Shown here: positions 7,893 to 17,218 of the stretch, piece by piece
Layout of the letters: every line of letters starts with the position of its first letter
How positions within the stretch are numbered: the first letter of the stretch is position 1
DNA from: Nitriliruptoraceae bacterium
GTDB lineage: Bacteria > Actinomycetota > Nitriliruptoria > Nitriliruptorales > Nitriliruptoraceae
Length of the DNA: 64,000 nt
Reading direction: 5' to 3'
Assembly (NCBI GenBank): GCA_018401275.1
Contig: JAGYKW010000003.1
Location: 101,366 to 165,365, forward strand
Position numbers and translations under genes: made by a program
Notes under the pieces: generated by a model
The model's input: the letters and a program-made list of their open reading frames with translations, nothing else
What the model was told of the DNA's origin: nothing
Database searches by the model: none

Positions 7893-9362
7893 TCAGCGCG
7901 CAGGGAGGTCCGTCTGGTGAGGGGTCCCGGCGTCACCGGCAGCGCTGTCGACCATCAACCGCACGACCGGACCGTGCGCGAACAGGTCGCGCGGCACCCC
8001 GTGCACGCCCACCGCGGCCCACGCAGCCGCCGGCACCCCGAGATCGGCGAGATGCAGGTCACCGAGGAACGCCTGGGCGCCCGGCGCCACACAGGCCTGC
8101 GTCGGCAGACCGAGCGCGACCGTGACGTCCGCGGTCACGCACGGGCCTCGGATGCCCTCGTCCGGACCCATGCCGCTCGGGACGTCCACGGCGAGGACGG
8201 GGACGTCGTGGCGTCGCAGCCAGCGCGCGATCGTGGCGGGACGTCCCTGCAGCGGCGGACGAGCACCCACGCCCAGGACCGCATCGATGACCAGAGCGCC
8301 GGGTGTCGTGGCGTCGTCGAGCGGATGGCGCTCGAGCACCGTCACCTCGACGCCGATGCCGCGCAGGAGATGGGTCTGGGCGGGCAGCCGGGGTGGTCCC
8401 ACCGTGAGGACGCTGACGTCGTGTCCTGCGGCGGCGAGCAGGCGGGCCGCGACGAGCCCGACCGTCCCGTTGGAGGAGGGTCCGGCGAGGACCGTGATCG
8501 GGCCGTCGACGGTCGCGGCGCTCGCGAGCATCACCTGCGCGGCCGACGCCACCGCACGCCCGGCCTGCTCAGCGCGCTGCGACGGTCCGAGCCCGTGCGC
8601 GTCCAGCCACGCCCGGACCGCACGGACCTGGGTGACACGCACGTGCGGGACCGCGTCCTGCGCGATCTCCGGGAACGTGGCGCCGAGCCGGGCCCTCCGG
8701 GGCAGCCTGGGGGTCAGCGTCCACGGTTCCTCCGCGCGACCAGGACCGAGATCGTCCGGCGTCACTCCCCCGTTCCATCCCGGCAGCGCCGCATCGAGCA
8801 GCATGCGGACCACGAGCGCGGTCGCTCCCCACAGGAGGTCGTCATCGAGCTGCCACGCCCACGTGGACCCCTCGCGCGGACCGTGCGGCGTGTGCCGCCA
8901 CCGGCGCTCCTCGGTGAGCGTGTCGAGCCCGACGTGCAGGACCTGTGCGACCTCGCGTGGCTCGACCACGAGCGGATGCGGGGCGTGCCAGCGGGCGACG
9001 ACCGGGACGACCCAGAACCGCGACGGGGGGATGTAGAAGGTCGGACCGTGACCCAGCACGCTGACGCTGCCCGGATCGAGCCCGATCTCCTCCGTGGCCT
9101 CGCGCAGTGCCGCCTCCGTCGCCGTCTCCCCCGGCTCGACGCGACCACCGGCGAAGGACAGCTGCCCGGGGTGCGAGCGCAGGTCGGGACGCCGCCGCGT
9201 CAGGACCAGCCGCAACGCCGCCTGCGCGTCCTGACCCTCCTCGAGCAGGACGAGCACGGCACCGATGCGTGCCCCGGGCGGAGGCGTCCGCGCGTCCTCG
9301 GGGACCGTCGCGAGCGCCGCATCGAGACGGGTCCAGATGTCGTCCGCATGCGAGGCGCTCAT
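7893..9362 (-). CDS. Fusion: Nudix CoA-pyrophosphatase-like domain plus NAD(P)HX epimerase domain
   Basis: Residues 30-210 form a Nudix domain with the LRSHPGQLSFAGG motif of CoA-pyrophosphatase relatives and a complete Nudix box from Gly73 (GRVEPGETATEAALREATEE). Residues 240-480 match the YjeF N-terminal domain (NAD(P)HX epimerase), with Asp360 in VIDAVLG and the DVPSG motif at 393-397. The usual GxGNNGGDG loop is altered to GPSSNGTVG (294-302), so epimerase activity is uncertain. No ADP/ATP-dependent NAD(P)HX dehydratase domain is present. The ATG at 9362 overlaps the ppx stop (ATGA). Both parts suggest housekeeping of damaged or surplus nucleotide cofactors. Confidence 0.82.
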   Translation of the reverse strand: MSASHADDIWTRLDAALATVPEDARTPPPGARIGAVLVLLEEGQDAQAALRLVLTRRRPDLRSHPGQLSFAGGRVEPGETATEAALREATEEIGLDPGSVSVLGHGPTFYIPPSRFWVVPVVARWHAPHPLVVEPREVAQVLHVGLDTLTEERRWRHTPHGPREGSTWAWQLDDDLLWGATALVVRMLLDAALPGWNGGVTPDDLGPGRAEEPWTLTPRLPRRARLGATFPEIAQDAVPHVRVTQVRAVRAWLDAHGLGPSQRAEQAGRAVASAAQVMLASAATVDGPITVLAGPSSNGTVGLVAARLLAAAGHDVSVLTVGPPRLPAQTHLLRGIGVEVTVLERHPLDDATTPGALVIDAVLGVGARPPLQGRPATIARWLRRHDVPVLAVDVPSGMGPDEGIRGPCVTADVTVALGLPTQACVAPGAQAFLGDLHLADLGVPAAAWAAVGVHGVPRDLFAHGPVVRLMVDSAAGDAGTPHQTDLPAR

Positions 9363-10300
9363 GCGAGCAGCCGTGCCGCGAGCGCATCGAGCGAGTCGGC
9401 CTCGCTGACGACGAGCTCGGGTCGTCCGAGCAGCCGTAGCGCGCGCGACAGCACGATCGCACCGCCGTGCAGGACCTCGGCGCGTCCGGGCTGAACAGGT
9501 CCGAGGGCCGCGCGCTGCGCGACGCTCATGCCGGCGAGTCGCGCGGTGATCGCATCGAGCGCGCCGGCGTCGACGCTCGTGCCGTGGATGCGCGACTCCT
9601 CGTAGTCATCGAGCCCGAGGTGCAGCGCCGCGAGCGTCGTGGCGGTCCCGGCGACGGCGACGACGGTGCGCACGTCCGCGACGCTCAGGCCGTGCGGGGC
9701 GAGGCCGTCCGCGAGCACCGCGATACCCGCGGTGAGCACCGCGTCCGCGGTGCGCGTCGCCGCGACGAGCTCGGCCGGATCGGCCGGATCGTGGTGGAGG
9801 TCGCGCTCGGTGAGGCGCACGCAGCCGAGCTGGGTGGACACGCTCGCGAGCACCTCGCCGCCGCGTCCGACCACCAGCTCGGTCGAACCACCACCGACGT
9901 CGATGACCAGGCACGGGTCCCGTGTGGGGACCGCGCCGGTCGCACCGGCGAAGCCGAGCGCAGCCTCCTCGATGCCGCTGATCACGTCGACGCGCAGACC
10001 GACACGGTCGGCGACGGCGTCGAGGAAGCGGTCGCGGTCGCTCGCGTCACGCACGGCGGACGTCGCCGCGATGCGGACGTGCTGCGTATCCGTCGCGACG
10101 TCGTGCTGCTCCCACACGGCACGAAAGGCGGCGATGGCGTCGACGGTGCGCACGATCGCCTCGTCGGCGAGCCGTCCGGTCCGGTCCACGCCCTGCGCGA
10201 GCCTGGTGGTGGTGATGCGCCGCAGCACGCGGGTGCCGTCGTCGGCGAGCACGAGGAGTCGCACCGAGTTCGACCCGACGTCGACGGCGGCGACGCTCAC
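9359..10300 (-). CDS. ppx: Exopolyphosphatase / ppGpp phosphohydrolase family (Ppx/GppA)
   Basis: This 313-residue protein of the ASKHA fold starts VSVAAVDVGSNSVRLLV, the first phosphate-binding loop. It continues with ATSAVRDASDRD, the second loop VIDVGGGSTELVV and the adenosine-type motif AVAGTATTLAAL. It corresponds to the short actinobacterial Ppx type and is expected to split phosphate from polyphosphate or pppGpp. The GTG at 10300 overlaps the DUF501 stop (GTGA). The frame is open further upstream, but there it overlaps DUF501. Proximity to the phosphate genes may be coincidental, since DUF501-ppx is a common actinobacterial pair. Confidence 0.88.
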   Translation of the reverse strand: MSVAAVDVGSNSVRLLVLADDGTRVLRRITTTRLAQGVDRTGRLADEAIVRTVDAIAAFRAVWEQHDVATDTQHVRIAATSAVRDASDRDRFLDAVADRVGLRVDVISGIEEAALGFAGATGAVPTRDPCLVIDVGGGSTELVVGRGGEVLASVSTQLGCVRLTERDLHHDPADPAELVAATRTADAVLTAGIAVLADGLAPHGLSVADVRTVVAVAGTATTLAALHLGLDDYEESRIHGTSVDAGALDAITARLAGMSVAQRAALGPVQPGRAEVLHGGAIVLSRALRLLGRPELVVSEADSLDALAARLLA

Positions 10301-10863
10301 GGCCGATCGCCATCGGACGCGACGTCGACGCACGGTGCTGGACAGGCCATCGGGAGCAGCGTGTCCGCGACGTACGCGCCGACCGGGTTGTCGCCCGTCG
10401 CCAGATGATGCGCGAGGTGCACATGGAGGCACTTGACGCGCCGTGGCATCCCGCCGGCGGTCGGGCCGCCCTCGAGCGGCTCGTCCGGTCCGCCCAGCCG
10501 GTCGCGGAACGCGACGTACTGCTCGGCGGTCAGGGTGTAGTCGGCCTGGAACGACGCGTCCTCCGCGAGGCGCTCGTTCAGCCGCACCATCTCGTGGTCG
10601 GCCTCCATGCGCCCGACGGCGGAGCGCAGCAGCGGACAGGCCAGCCAGAAGGTCGTCGGGAACGGCGTGCCGTCCTCGAGGCGTGGATCGACGCGCACGA
10701 CCGTCGGCAGCCCGTGCCCGCAGCGGTGCATGACCGCAGGACGGCCGCGTGCGGGCCGGCCGAGCTGCTCGGTGATGACCGCGATGGTCGCGTCGTCCGC
10801 CGGAGGGGCGTCGAACGCTGGGCCGTAGCCCGCGGACGGGTCACGCTGGACGGCGTCGATCAC
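10297..10863 (-). CDS. DUF501 family protein
   Basis: This 188-residue soluble protein of unknown function has conserved Cys and His clusters: HRCGHGLP, CPLL, KCLHVHLAHHLATGDNPVG and CPAPC. The pattern suggests metal binding, but this is inference. The family is typically encoded between the enolase/FtsB genes and ppx in actinobacteria, as here. It starts with GTG overlapping the stop of the S1 protein (GTGA) and ends overlapping ppx, so three genes are translationally coupled. Confidence 0.8.
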   Translation of the reverse strand: MIDAVQRDPSAGYGPAFDAPPADDATIAVITEQLGRPARGRPAVMHRCGHGLPTVVRVDPRLEDGTPFPTTFWLACPLLRSAVGRMEADHEMVRLNERLAEDASFQADYTLTAEQYVAFRDRLGGPDEPLEGGPTAGGMPRRVKCLHVHLAHHLATGDNPVGAYVADTLLPMACPAPCVDVASDGDRP

Positions 10864-11243
10864 GTGCCGACACGACCGCGCTTCTGGCGACGGGCCTCGC
10901 CCTGGATCATCTGCGACTTGTGCATGAAGCGGCGCAGACGCTTGTTGAAGTCCTTGTCCAGCTTCGAGCGGAGGTTCGGAGCCTCCTCATCGACCCACTC
11001 GGGGTCGGCGCGCTTGATGGACAGGTCCACCTTGCCGTCGTCCTTGATGTCGAGGACCCGGACGTCGACCTCGTCGCCCTCGGCGAGGTACGCGTAGATG
11101 TTCTCGACGTAGTCGACGGCGACCTCGGAGACGTGCACGAGGCCCGTCGCGAGGACGCCCTCGATGTCGACCTCGACGAACGCGCCGTACTCCTCAAGAC
11201 GGACGACCTTGCCCTTCACGATCTCTCCCAGCAGTTCGACCAA
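10860..11243 (-). CDS. S1-domain RNA-binding protein
   Basis: The first 75 residues form one S1 OB-fold: GEIVKGKVVRLEEYGAFVEV, GLVHVSEV and VDVRVLDIKDDGKVDLSIK. A basic tail follows (FNKRLRRFMHKSQMIQGEARRQKR). Related small S1 proteins near ftsB and eno bind RNA or ribosomes in Firmicutes and actinobacteria. The TTG start at 11243 has GAGGAG directly adjacent, which is too close. The GTG seven codons further in, preceded by GGGAGA, is the alternative start. Confidence 0.8.
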   Translation of the reverse strand: MVELLGEIVKGKVVRLEEYGAFVEVDIEGVLATGLVHVSEVAVDYVENIYAYLAEGDEVDVRVLDIKDDGKVDLSIKRADPEWVDEEAPNLRSKLDKDFNKRLRRFMHKSQMIQGEARRQKRGRVGT

Positions 11244-11426
11244 CTCCTCTCGGGTCCTTGCCGACCTCGTCGGCGTGCCTCCCTGACCGGCGCTTCAGCG
11301 CGGCGGCCCCTCGTCCTCGCTGCGGCCGCAGGACGGCCTGAACGGGTGGACGGGGTCGGAACTTCCGTGGGAGTCGCGTCGGACACGCCGACGCAGCGGC
11401 AACGGTAGCCGGAGCAGGGCAGGGCG
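11244..11426 (-). promoter_or_regulatory. Leader region of the S1 protein gene with a hairpin near its start
   Basis: The 183-bp gap between ftsB and the S1 gene contains a possible -10 box TACCGT (complement of 11403-11408), implying a leader of about 150 nt. GCCGAC-CTC-GTCGGC at 11260-11274 forms a 6-bp hairpin about 17 bp upstream of the TTG start. It could modulate ribosome access. No small open frame is convincing. Confidence 0.35.
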
Positions 11427-11852
11427 TCAGCCGACGCGGGCCCGCAACCAGGCCAGCAGCCGGTCGAGCAGGTCGTCCTCGGACGTCGCCTGCTGCGGTG
11501 CATCGCGGATCCGAGGGACGTCGACCTCCGGTGCGATGAGCACGTAGGGGACCTCCCCGGGTCGCACCAGCCCCTGCTGGGAGCGCGCGAGCAGCTCGAT
11601 GGTGACGTCATCGTCGAGGTCCACGACGCGCCGTTCGAGCCGCTGGTTCTCGGTGTCGAGCGCGAGGGCCTGCTGCTCGAGCAGCGCGACACGCTGCCGG
11701 GCCACGACGTACTGCTCGAACGGCGGGGCGAGCAGCACGGCACCCAGTCCGAGCGCACCGAGCAGCAGCACACCGAGCAGGAGGTCGACGGCCGAGCCGC
11801 GACGCCGTGTCCGTGCCCGTTGCCGTGCCCGTTGCCGTGTCGATGCCCTCAT
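11427..11852 (-). CDS. ftsB: FtsB/DivIC-type septum protein
   Basis: This 141-residue protein has a basic N-terminus, one membrane segment (about 22-42) and a coiled coil (RVALLEQQALALDTENQRLERRV). These are followed by ARSQQGLVRPGE, the short conserved motif of DivIC/FtsB proteins. It should join FtsQ and FtsL in the divisome at mid-cell. The ATG at 11852 has AGGAGG eight bases upstream. The Arg-rich start is encoded by short direct repeats (CGTGCCCGTTGC). It lies downstream of eno as in many actinobacteria. Confidence 0.85.
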   Translation of the reverse strand: MRASTRQRARQRARTRRRGSAVDLLLGVLLLGALGLGAVLLAPPFEQYVVARQRVALLEQQALALDTENQRLERRVVDLDDDVTIELLARSQQGLVRPGEVPYVLIAPEVDVPRIRDAPQQATSEDDLLDRLLAWLRARVG

Positions 11853-11915
11853 GCTCGCCACCTCCTCCCTGTGTCTCGTCCCGAGCGCGCTTCTGTCGTG
11901 CTGGTCCGGCCCGTC

Positions 11916-13346
<1,431 letters not shown>

Positions 13347-13348
<2 letters not shown>

Positions 13349-13595
13349 AGCCCGGCAGGCGCCACATCCTGCGTGCGACGATCGCACCGGCGAGTCCGAG
13401 CACCCCGCCGACCTGGGCCCGCACGAGCGGATGGCGGCCTCCGAGGGCGAGTCCGGCCACCATCCCGGTGATCATCGCCCCGACGGCGACGACGGTGTCG
13501 GTGGGGAACGGCGCTCGACCGTCGAGGACCGGCGGCGGGCCGGCCGGGTCCCAGCCGGCGAGGACATCGTCCGCGGACCGGTCCGCCTCGCTCAT
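13347..13595 (-). CDS. Small two-helix membrane protein, function unknown
   Basis: This 82-residue protein has a hydrophilic N-terminus (MSEADRSADDVLAGWDPAG) and two hydrophobic stretches (about 38-52 and 60-75), separated by GGRHPLVRAQ. The ATG at 13595 follows AGGGGA. I do not recognise a family. It lies between mazG and eno, in the same direction, with 67 bp to the mazG stop. Confidence 0.6.
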
Positions 13596-13662
13596 GTCGT
13601 CCCCTGTCGGTGGTGCGCCGGGTGCCGTGCTGCGTCGTGCACCGTCCGGTGCTGGAGCGAGG

Positions 13663-14838
13663 CTAACCCTGCGTGGGGACGGCGTCGCCGGGTGCGCCCG
13701 CAGCATCCGCCCACGGCGCGTGCCGATCGGTGGCGGGTGGACCAGCATCCGCGCTCGTGCCGGCCGCGACGGCCGCATCGACCTCGCGGCGCAGCCGCGC
13801 CGCCGTCGCCCGTGCCGCGGCATCGGCCTCGACACCGAGCACGCGCGCGAGCGCTGCGGCCTGAGCGATCAGCCGACCGACGAGGTCGGTGGTCACCTCG
13901 CTGCCGGAGCTCGTCGTTGCGAGCGCATCGAGCGTCGCACGCAGGTCCTCGACGATCGGCTCGGGTGTGCCGGGCATCATGTCGAGCCGCAGGACCCGCC
14001 GCAGCAGGGCGTCGAGCAGTGCGAGTCCGGGCATGCTCGCCGGCACGCCGTCGAGCGGACCGCGACCGCCCTTCTCGTCGGCCTTGAGCCGGTCCCAGCT
14101 GCGCTGCACATCGTCCGCGTCCTCGCCGCCGTCCGCATCCGTGAACACGTGCGGATGCCGGCGGACGAGCTTGTCGGTCAGCGCGCGCGCGACGTCGTCG
14201 ACACCGAAGGCGTGGCGCTCGGCCGCGATGCGCGCATGGAAGAGCACCTGGAGCAGCACGTCCCCGAGCTCCTCCTTGACGTCGGCGTCGTCCTCGGACG
14301 TGATGGCGTCGAGCAGCTCGTAGGTCTCCTCGACGAGGTAGCGGCCGAGCGAGTGATGGTCCTGCTCGAGGTCCCACGGGCAGCCACCGTCTGGGTCGCG
14401 CAGACGGTCCATGATCGCGACCGCACGCAGCAGCTCGGTACCCCGCGGGAGCTGCGCGAGGAAGACCAGCTCGATCTCGATGTCGTGCTCGGCGACCATC
14501 CCGGCGAGAGCGGGCGCGAGCCCACGCTCGTCGTCCTCGAGGAGATAGACGACCCGTCCTCGCTCACGCGCCGCGGCCACCAGCGACTTGGCGAGCCGAC
14601 GGTCATCGGGTGCACCGGGGCGCGTCAGCAGGAGGTCACCACGGTCGAGCGGGGTCGGATCGAGCGCGACGAGGTCGAGCCCGGCCAGGTGCAGCGACGG
14701 CGCCGAGGGGTGCGCGGCGGGGTCGCGCACGAGCACGACGTCCGCGGTCGCGAGCGCGTCCCAGGCCTGGAACGGCAGCATCCCGGGCAGGAGGTCCGAC
14801 GTCTCGACGAGGACGACGCGTCCTCCGGGGTCGCTCAC
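13663..14838 (-). CDS. mazG: MazG nucleoside triphosphate pyrophosphohydrolase
   Basis: The core (about 150-270) has RLRDPDGGCPWDLEQDHHSL, EETYELLDAI and KEELGDVLLQVLFHA, the EExxE...ExxD metal-binding pattern of MazG. It hydrolyses non-canonical or surplus NTPs to NMP and PPi. The first 140 residues resemble the tetrapyrrole-methylase-like domain that precedes MazG in YabN-type proteins, but catalytic motifs are not obvious. The tail is Ala-rich. The GTG at 14838, after GGAGCC, starts 17 bp beyond the stop of the upstream foldase gene. Confidence 0.88.
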   Translation of the reverse strand: MSDPGGRVVLVETSDLLPGMLPFQAWDALATADVVLVRDPAAHPSAPSLHLAGLDLVALDPTPLDRGDLLLTRPGAPDDRRLAKSLVAAARERGRVVYLLEDDERGLAPALAGMVAEHDIEIELVFLAQLPRGTELLRAVAIMDRLRDPDGGCPWDLEQDHHSLGRYLVEETYELLDAITSEDDADVKEELGDVLLQVLFHARIAAERHAFGVDDVARALTDKLVRRHPHVFTDADGGEDADDVQRSWDRLKADEKGGRGPLDGVPASMPGLALLDALLRRVLRLDMMPGTPEPIVEDLRATLDALATTSSGSEVTTDLVGRLIAQAAALARVLGVEADAAARATAARLRREVDAAVAAGTSADAGPPATDRHAPWADAAGAPGDAVPTQG

Positions 14839-14855
14839 CGTCGGCTCCGGTCGCG

Positions 14856-15737
14856 TCAGGAGGCGGGGGTGATCGCGCCGGTCAGCGGGTCCCACACCCC
14901 GATCGTCGGGTCGACGGTGACGGCCGCGGCCTGGAAGGCGGCGGTGATCACCTCCTCGAGCTCCGCACTGGCGAGTCCGCGACGCTCCTGCGAGCCCAGC
15001 TCCGAGGCAGGCGTCGTGTCGATGGCGGTCACCTCGATGACGTGGAACCCGAACTCGGACTCCACGGGCGCGAGGACGGTCCCGATGCGACCCGACCAGA
15101 CCGCTTCCTCGAACGGCGGGACGAAGGTGCCGCGCTGCTGCGGGCCGAGGTCCCCGCCCTGCGCGCCACTGCCGGGGTCGGCGGAGCGCTCGATGGCGAG
15201 CTCGGCGAAGTCGGCACCGTCCTGCAGGAGGGCGAAGATCTCGTCGGCCTCCTCCGCCGTGTCGACGAGGATGTGGCGGGCCGTGCGGGTCTCGAGCGTG
15301 CGGCCATCGACCAGCGAGAGGACCAACGTCTCCACGCTCGCCTCGACCGCGAGGAAGACGTCGTCGAAGTAGTCCTGCGGGAAGCCGATCTCGACCAGGG
15401 TCGCCTCGAGCGACAGCGCACCCCCGACCTGTGCGGTGATGGACTCGCGGATCTCCGCGAGCAGCGCCGGGTCGACGGTGAGCCCGCGCTCGGCGAGCAG
15501 TGCGTCGATGATGCGCTGCTGGATGACGCGCGCCAGCAGGTCCGCCTGCAGGCCGACCGCATCGACGTCAGCGTTCGCGTCGGTCGCCGTGCGCACCCAG
15601 CCCTCGAGCAGTGCACGGGGGACCTCGACACCGTCGACGGTCGCGACGGGACCGGTCGATGCGGAGGTGCAGGCGGCGAGCACGAGCGATGCGGCGCCGA
15701 TGGCGAGCACCCCACGAAGGGTTCGAGAGCGGGACAC
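14856..15737 (-). CDS. Parvulin-type peptidyl-prolyl isomerase lipoprotein
   Basis: The signal peptide ends in the lipobox LVLAAC (Cys23). A SurA-like N-terminal helical region follows (VDGVEVPRALLEGWVR). The parvulin domain (about 155-245) has ARHILVDTAEEADEIFALL, FAELAIERSADPGSGAQGG, FVPPFEEAVW and GFHVIEV. It probably assists folding of exported proteins on the outer face of the membrane, like PrsA. The GTG at 15737 has GGAGG six bases upstream. It is transcribed towards mazG. Confidence 0.85.
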   Translation of the reverse strand: MSRSRTLRGVLAIGAASLVLAACTSASTGPVATVDGVEVPRALLEGWVRTATDANADVDAVGLQADLLARVIQQRIIDALLAERGLTVDPALLAEIRESITAQVGGALSLEATLVEIGFPQDYFDDVFLAVEASVETLVLSLVDGRTLETRTARHILVDTAEEADEIFALLQDGADFAELAIERSADPGSGAQGGDLGPQQRGTFVPPFEEAVWSGRIGTVLAPVESEFGFHVIEVTAIDTTPASELGSQERRGLASAELEEVITAAFQAAAVTVDPTIGVWDPLTGAITPAS

Positions 15738-15841
15738 GGGGGCCTCCGGGGCCGGGAGATGGCGCACTGCGCCGGATGTCCTTCGAGTCTAACGGTCTGA
15801 CCGCTCCGCGCCGGCGCTGGGGCCTCGCCTACCCTGCCCGT

Positions 15842-16285
15842 ATGGCCGAGGACCCGCACACCGTCGTCGCTGACCGCCTGCATCGAGGGCGGCAGCGCTA
15901 CACCGGTGGCCGACGGGCGCTGATGACCGTGCTGATGGGGGCGGGTCGTCCCCTGACGATCGCCGAGCTGCTGCGCGACGTCGACGGTGGTGGCGCCTGG
16001 TCACAGAGCTCGCTCTACCGCAACCTCAGCGTGCTCGAGGCGTGTGCGGTCGTCGTCCGCCTGCCGTCCTCGGACGGCGTCGCACGCTTCGAGGTGACCG
16101 AGGAGCTGTCGCGCCACCATCATCATCTGGTGTGCTCGGGCTGCGGGCGACTCGACGACGTCGACCTGCCCGACCGTGTCGAGGCGACCCTGCACGCGGT
16201 GACGGCCCAGGCCGGGGAGGCGCTCGGCTACGAGGTCGACGAGCACCGGCTCGAGCTCATCGGGCGGTGCGCGAACTGCCGCTGA
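15842..16285 (+). CDS. Fur-family metalloregulator (Zur-like)
   Basis: This 147-residue protein has an N-terminal winged helix (RRALMTVLMGAG, SQSSLYRNLSVLEACAVV). The metal-binding part carries HHHHLVCSGCGRLDDV and a C-terminal CANC; CSGC and CANC make the structural zinc site. It is expected to repress the metal importer genes on its right, where a GGGAATCGTTCCC palindrome lies. TACCCT (15830-15835) ends six bases before the ATG and there is no ribosome binding site, so the mRNA is probably leaderless. Its 3' end overlaps znuB by 29 bp tail to tail. Zinc versus manganese specificity is not certain. Confidence 0.85.
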   Translation: MAEDPHTVVADRLHRGRQRYTGGRRALMTVLMGAGRPLTIAELLRDVDGGGAWSQSSLYRNLSVLEACAVVVRLPSSDGVARFEVTEELSRHHHHLVCSGCGRLDDVDLPDRVEATLHAVTAQAGEALGYEVDEHRLELIGRCANCR

Positions 16286-17102
16286 GGCTGGTCGCAGCGA
16301 GCACGACGAAGAACCCGAGCACGCTGACCCCGGCGATCGTCGCGGCGGTCGCCGTGGCCAGGTGGTAGCTCAGGAGCAGACCGACGAGCACGGCGAGCGA
16401 CCCGAACCCGATCGCGGCGAGCATCACGACGGGCACGCGGCGTGCGACGAGCACCGCCGTCGCGGGCGGCGCGATCAGGAACGCGAACACCAGCAGCGTC
16501 CCGACCGAGCGGAACGAGGTCACGACGACGACCGCGACGAGCGCGAGCATCACGATGTGCGCGAGTCCGGGGCGCATCCCGAGCGTCGCAGCCTTCGCAC
16601 GGTCCGCGGTGAGCGCGAGGAACGGCCGGTAGGCGACGACGCTGACGATGACGGTCACCACCGTCGCAGCGAGCAGCGTCCACAGCGCGTCGGTGCGCAC
16701 CCCGAGCGGGTCGCCGAACAGGATGGTGGTGAGGTCGCCCGCGTACGCGCCACGTGCCGAGATGATGGCCACACCGAGCGCGAGCATCCCCACGAACAGC
16801 AGCCCGATCGCGGTGTCCTCGCCGATCCGACTGCGTGCGGTGACGAGCGAGATGCCGCCGACCATCACGGCCGCGCCGAATGCGGCACCGAGCAGCAGGT
16901 TCCCGCCCAGCAGGTAGGCGATCGCGATCCCGGGCAGGACCCCGTGGGCGAGCGCGTCGCCGATGAACGCAAGGCCGCGCATCACGACCCACGTCCCCAC
17001 GAGCGAGCTCGCGATGACGGTCAGGAGCCCGGCAGCCAGTGCGTTGCGCATGAAGCCGTAGCGGAACGGTTCGAGGAGCAGGTCGGCCATGACCTCGACC
17101 AT
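16257..17102 (-). CDS. znuB: Zinc/manganese ABC importer permease (ZnuB/TroC family)
   Basis: This 281-residue membrane protein has about eight hydrophobic segments. It carries the family motifs VMRGLAFIGDALAHGVLPG near the start, GEDTAIGLLFVGMLALGV, and the late SFRSVGTLLVFAFLIAPPATA. It forms the channel of a divalent-metal importer. The ATG at 17102 has GGAG six bases upstream. The matching ATPase gene is divergent rather than in the same operon, and no binding protein gene (ZnuA) is in the window. Confidence 0.85.
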   Translation of the reverse strand: MVEVMADLLLEPFRYGFMRNALAAGLLTVIASSLVGTWVVMRGLAFIGDALAHGVLPGIAIAYLLGGNLLLGAAFGAAVMVGGISLVTARSRIGEDTAIGLLFVGMLALGVAIISARGAYAGDLTTILFGDPLGVRTDALWTLLAATVVTVIVSVVAYRPFLALTADRAKAATLGMRPGLAHIVMLALVAVVVVTSFRSVGTLLVFAFLIAPPATAVLVARRVPVVMLAAIGFGSLAVLVGLLLSYHLATATAATIAGVSVLGFFVVLAATSLSGSSRTAR

Positions 17103-17115
17103 GCGATGCTCCATC

Positions 17116-17157
17116 CCGTCGCGCTCGTGCCGTCGCGCTCGTGCCGTCGCGCTCGTG
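17116..17157. repeat. 14-bp tandem repeat, three exact copies, upstream of znuB
   Basis: CCGTCGCGCTCGTG occurs at 17116-17129, 17130-17143 and 17144-17157, between the znuB start and the Fur-type operator. It would lie in the znuB leader. Confidence 0.9.
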
Positions 17158-17176
17158 GTCACGAGCCTCCCCGCCG

Positions 17177-17196
17177 ATACTATGGGAATCGTTCCC
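17177..17196 (+). promoter_or_regulatory. Fur/Zur-type operator overlapping the znuC promoter
   Basis: GGGAA-TCG-TTCCC (17184-17196) is a perfect inverted repeat directly after TACTAT (17177-17182), a good -10 box for znuC. A repressor bound here would block znuC, and perhaps the divergent znuB. The Fur-family gene about 0.9 kb away is the likely regulator. Confidence 0.65.
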
Positions 17197-17218
17197 GAAG
17201 ATTCGCGACAGGCCCAGG

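Noticed and set aside
6342..9494. A 1050-codon open frame on the plus strand
   Set aside because: It is antisense to pstC, pstS and the Nudix-epimerase gene, has Arg/Asp-rich composition without motifs, and results from high GC content.
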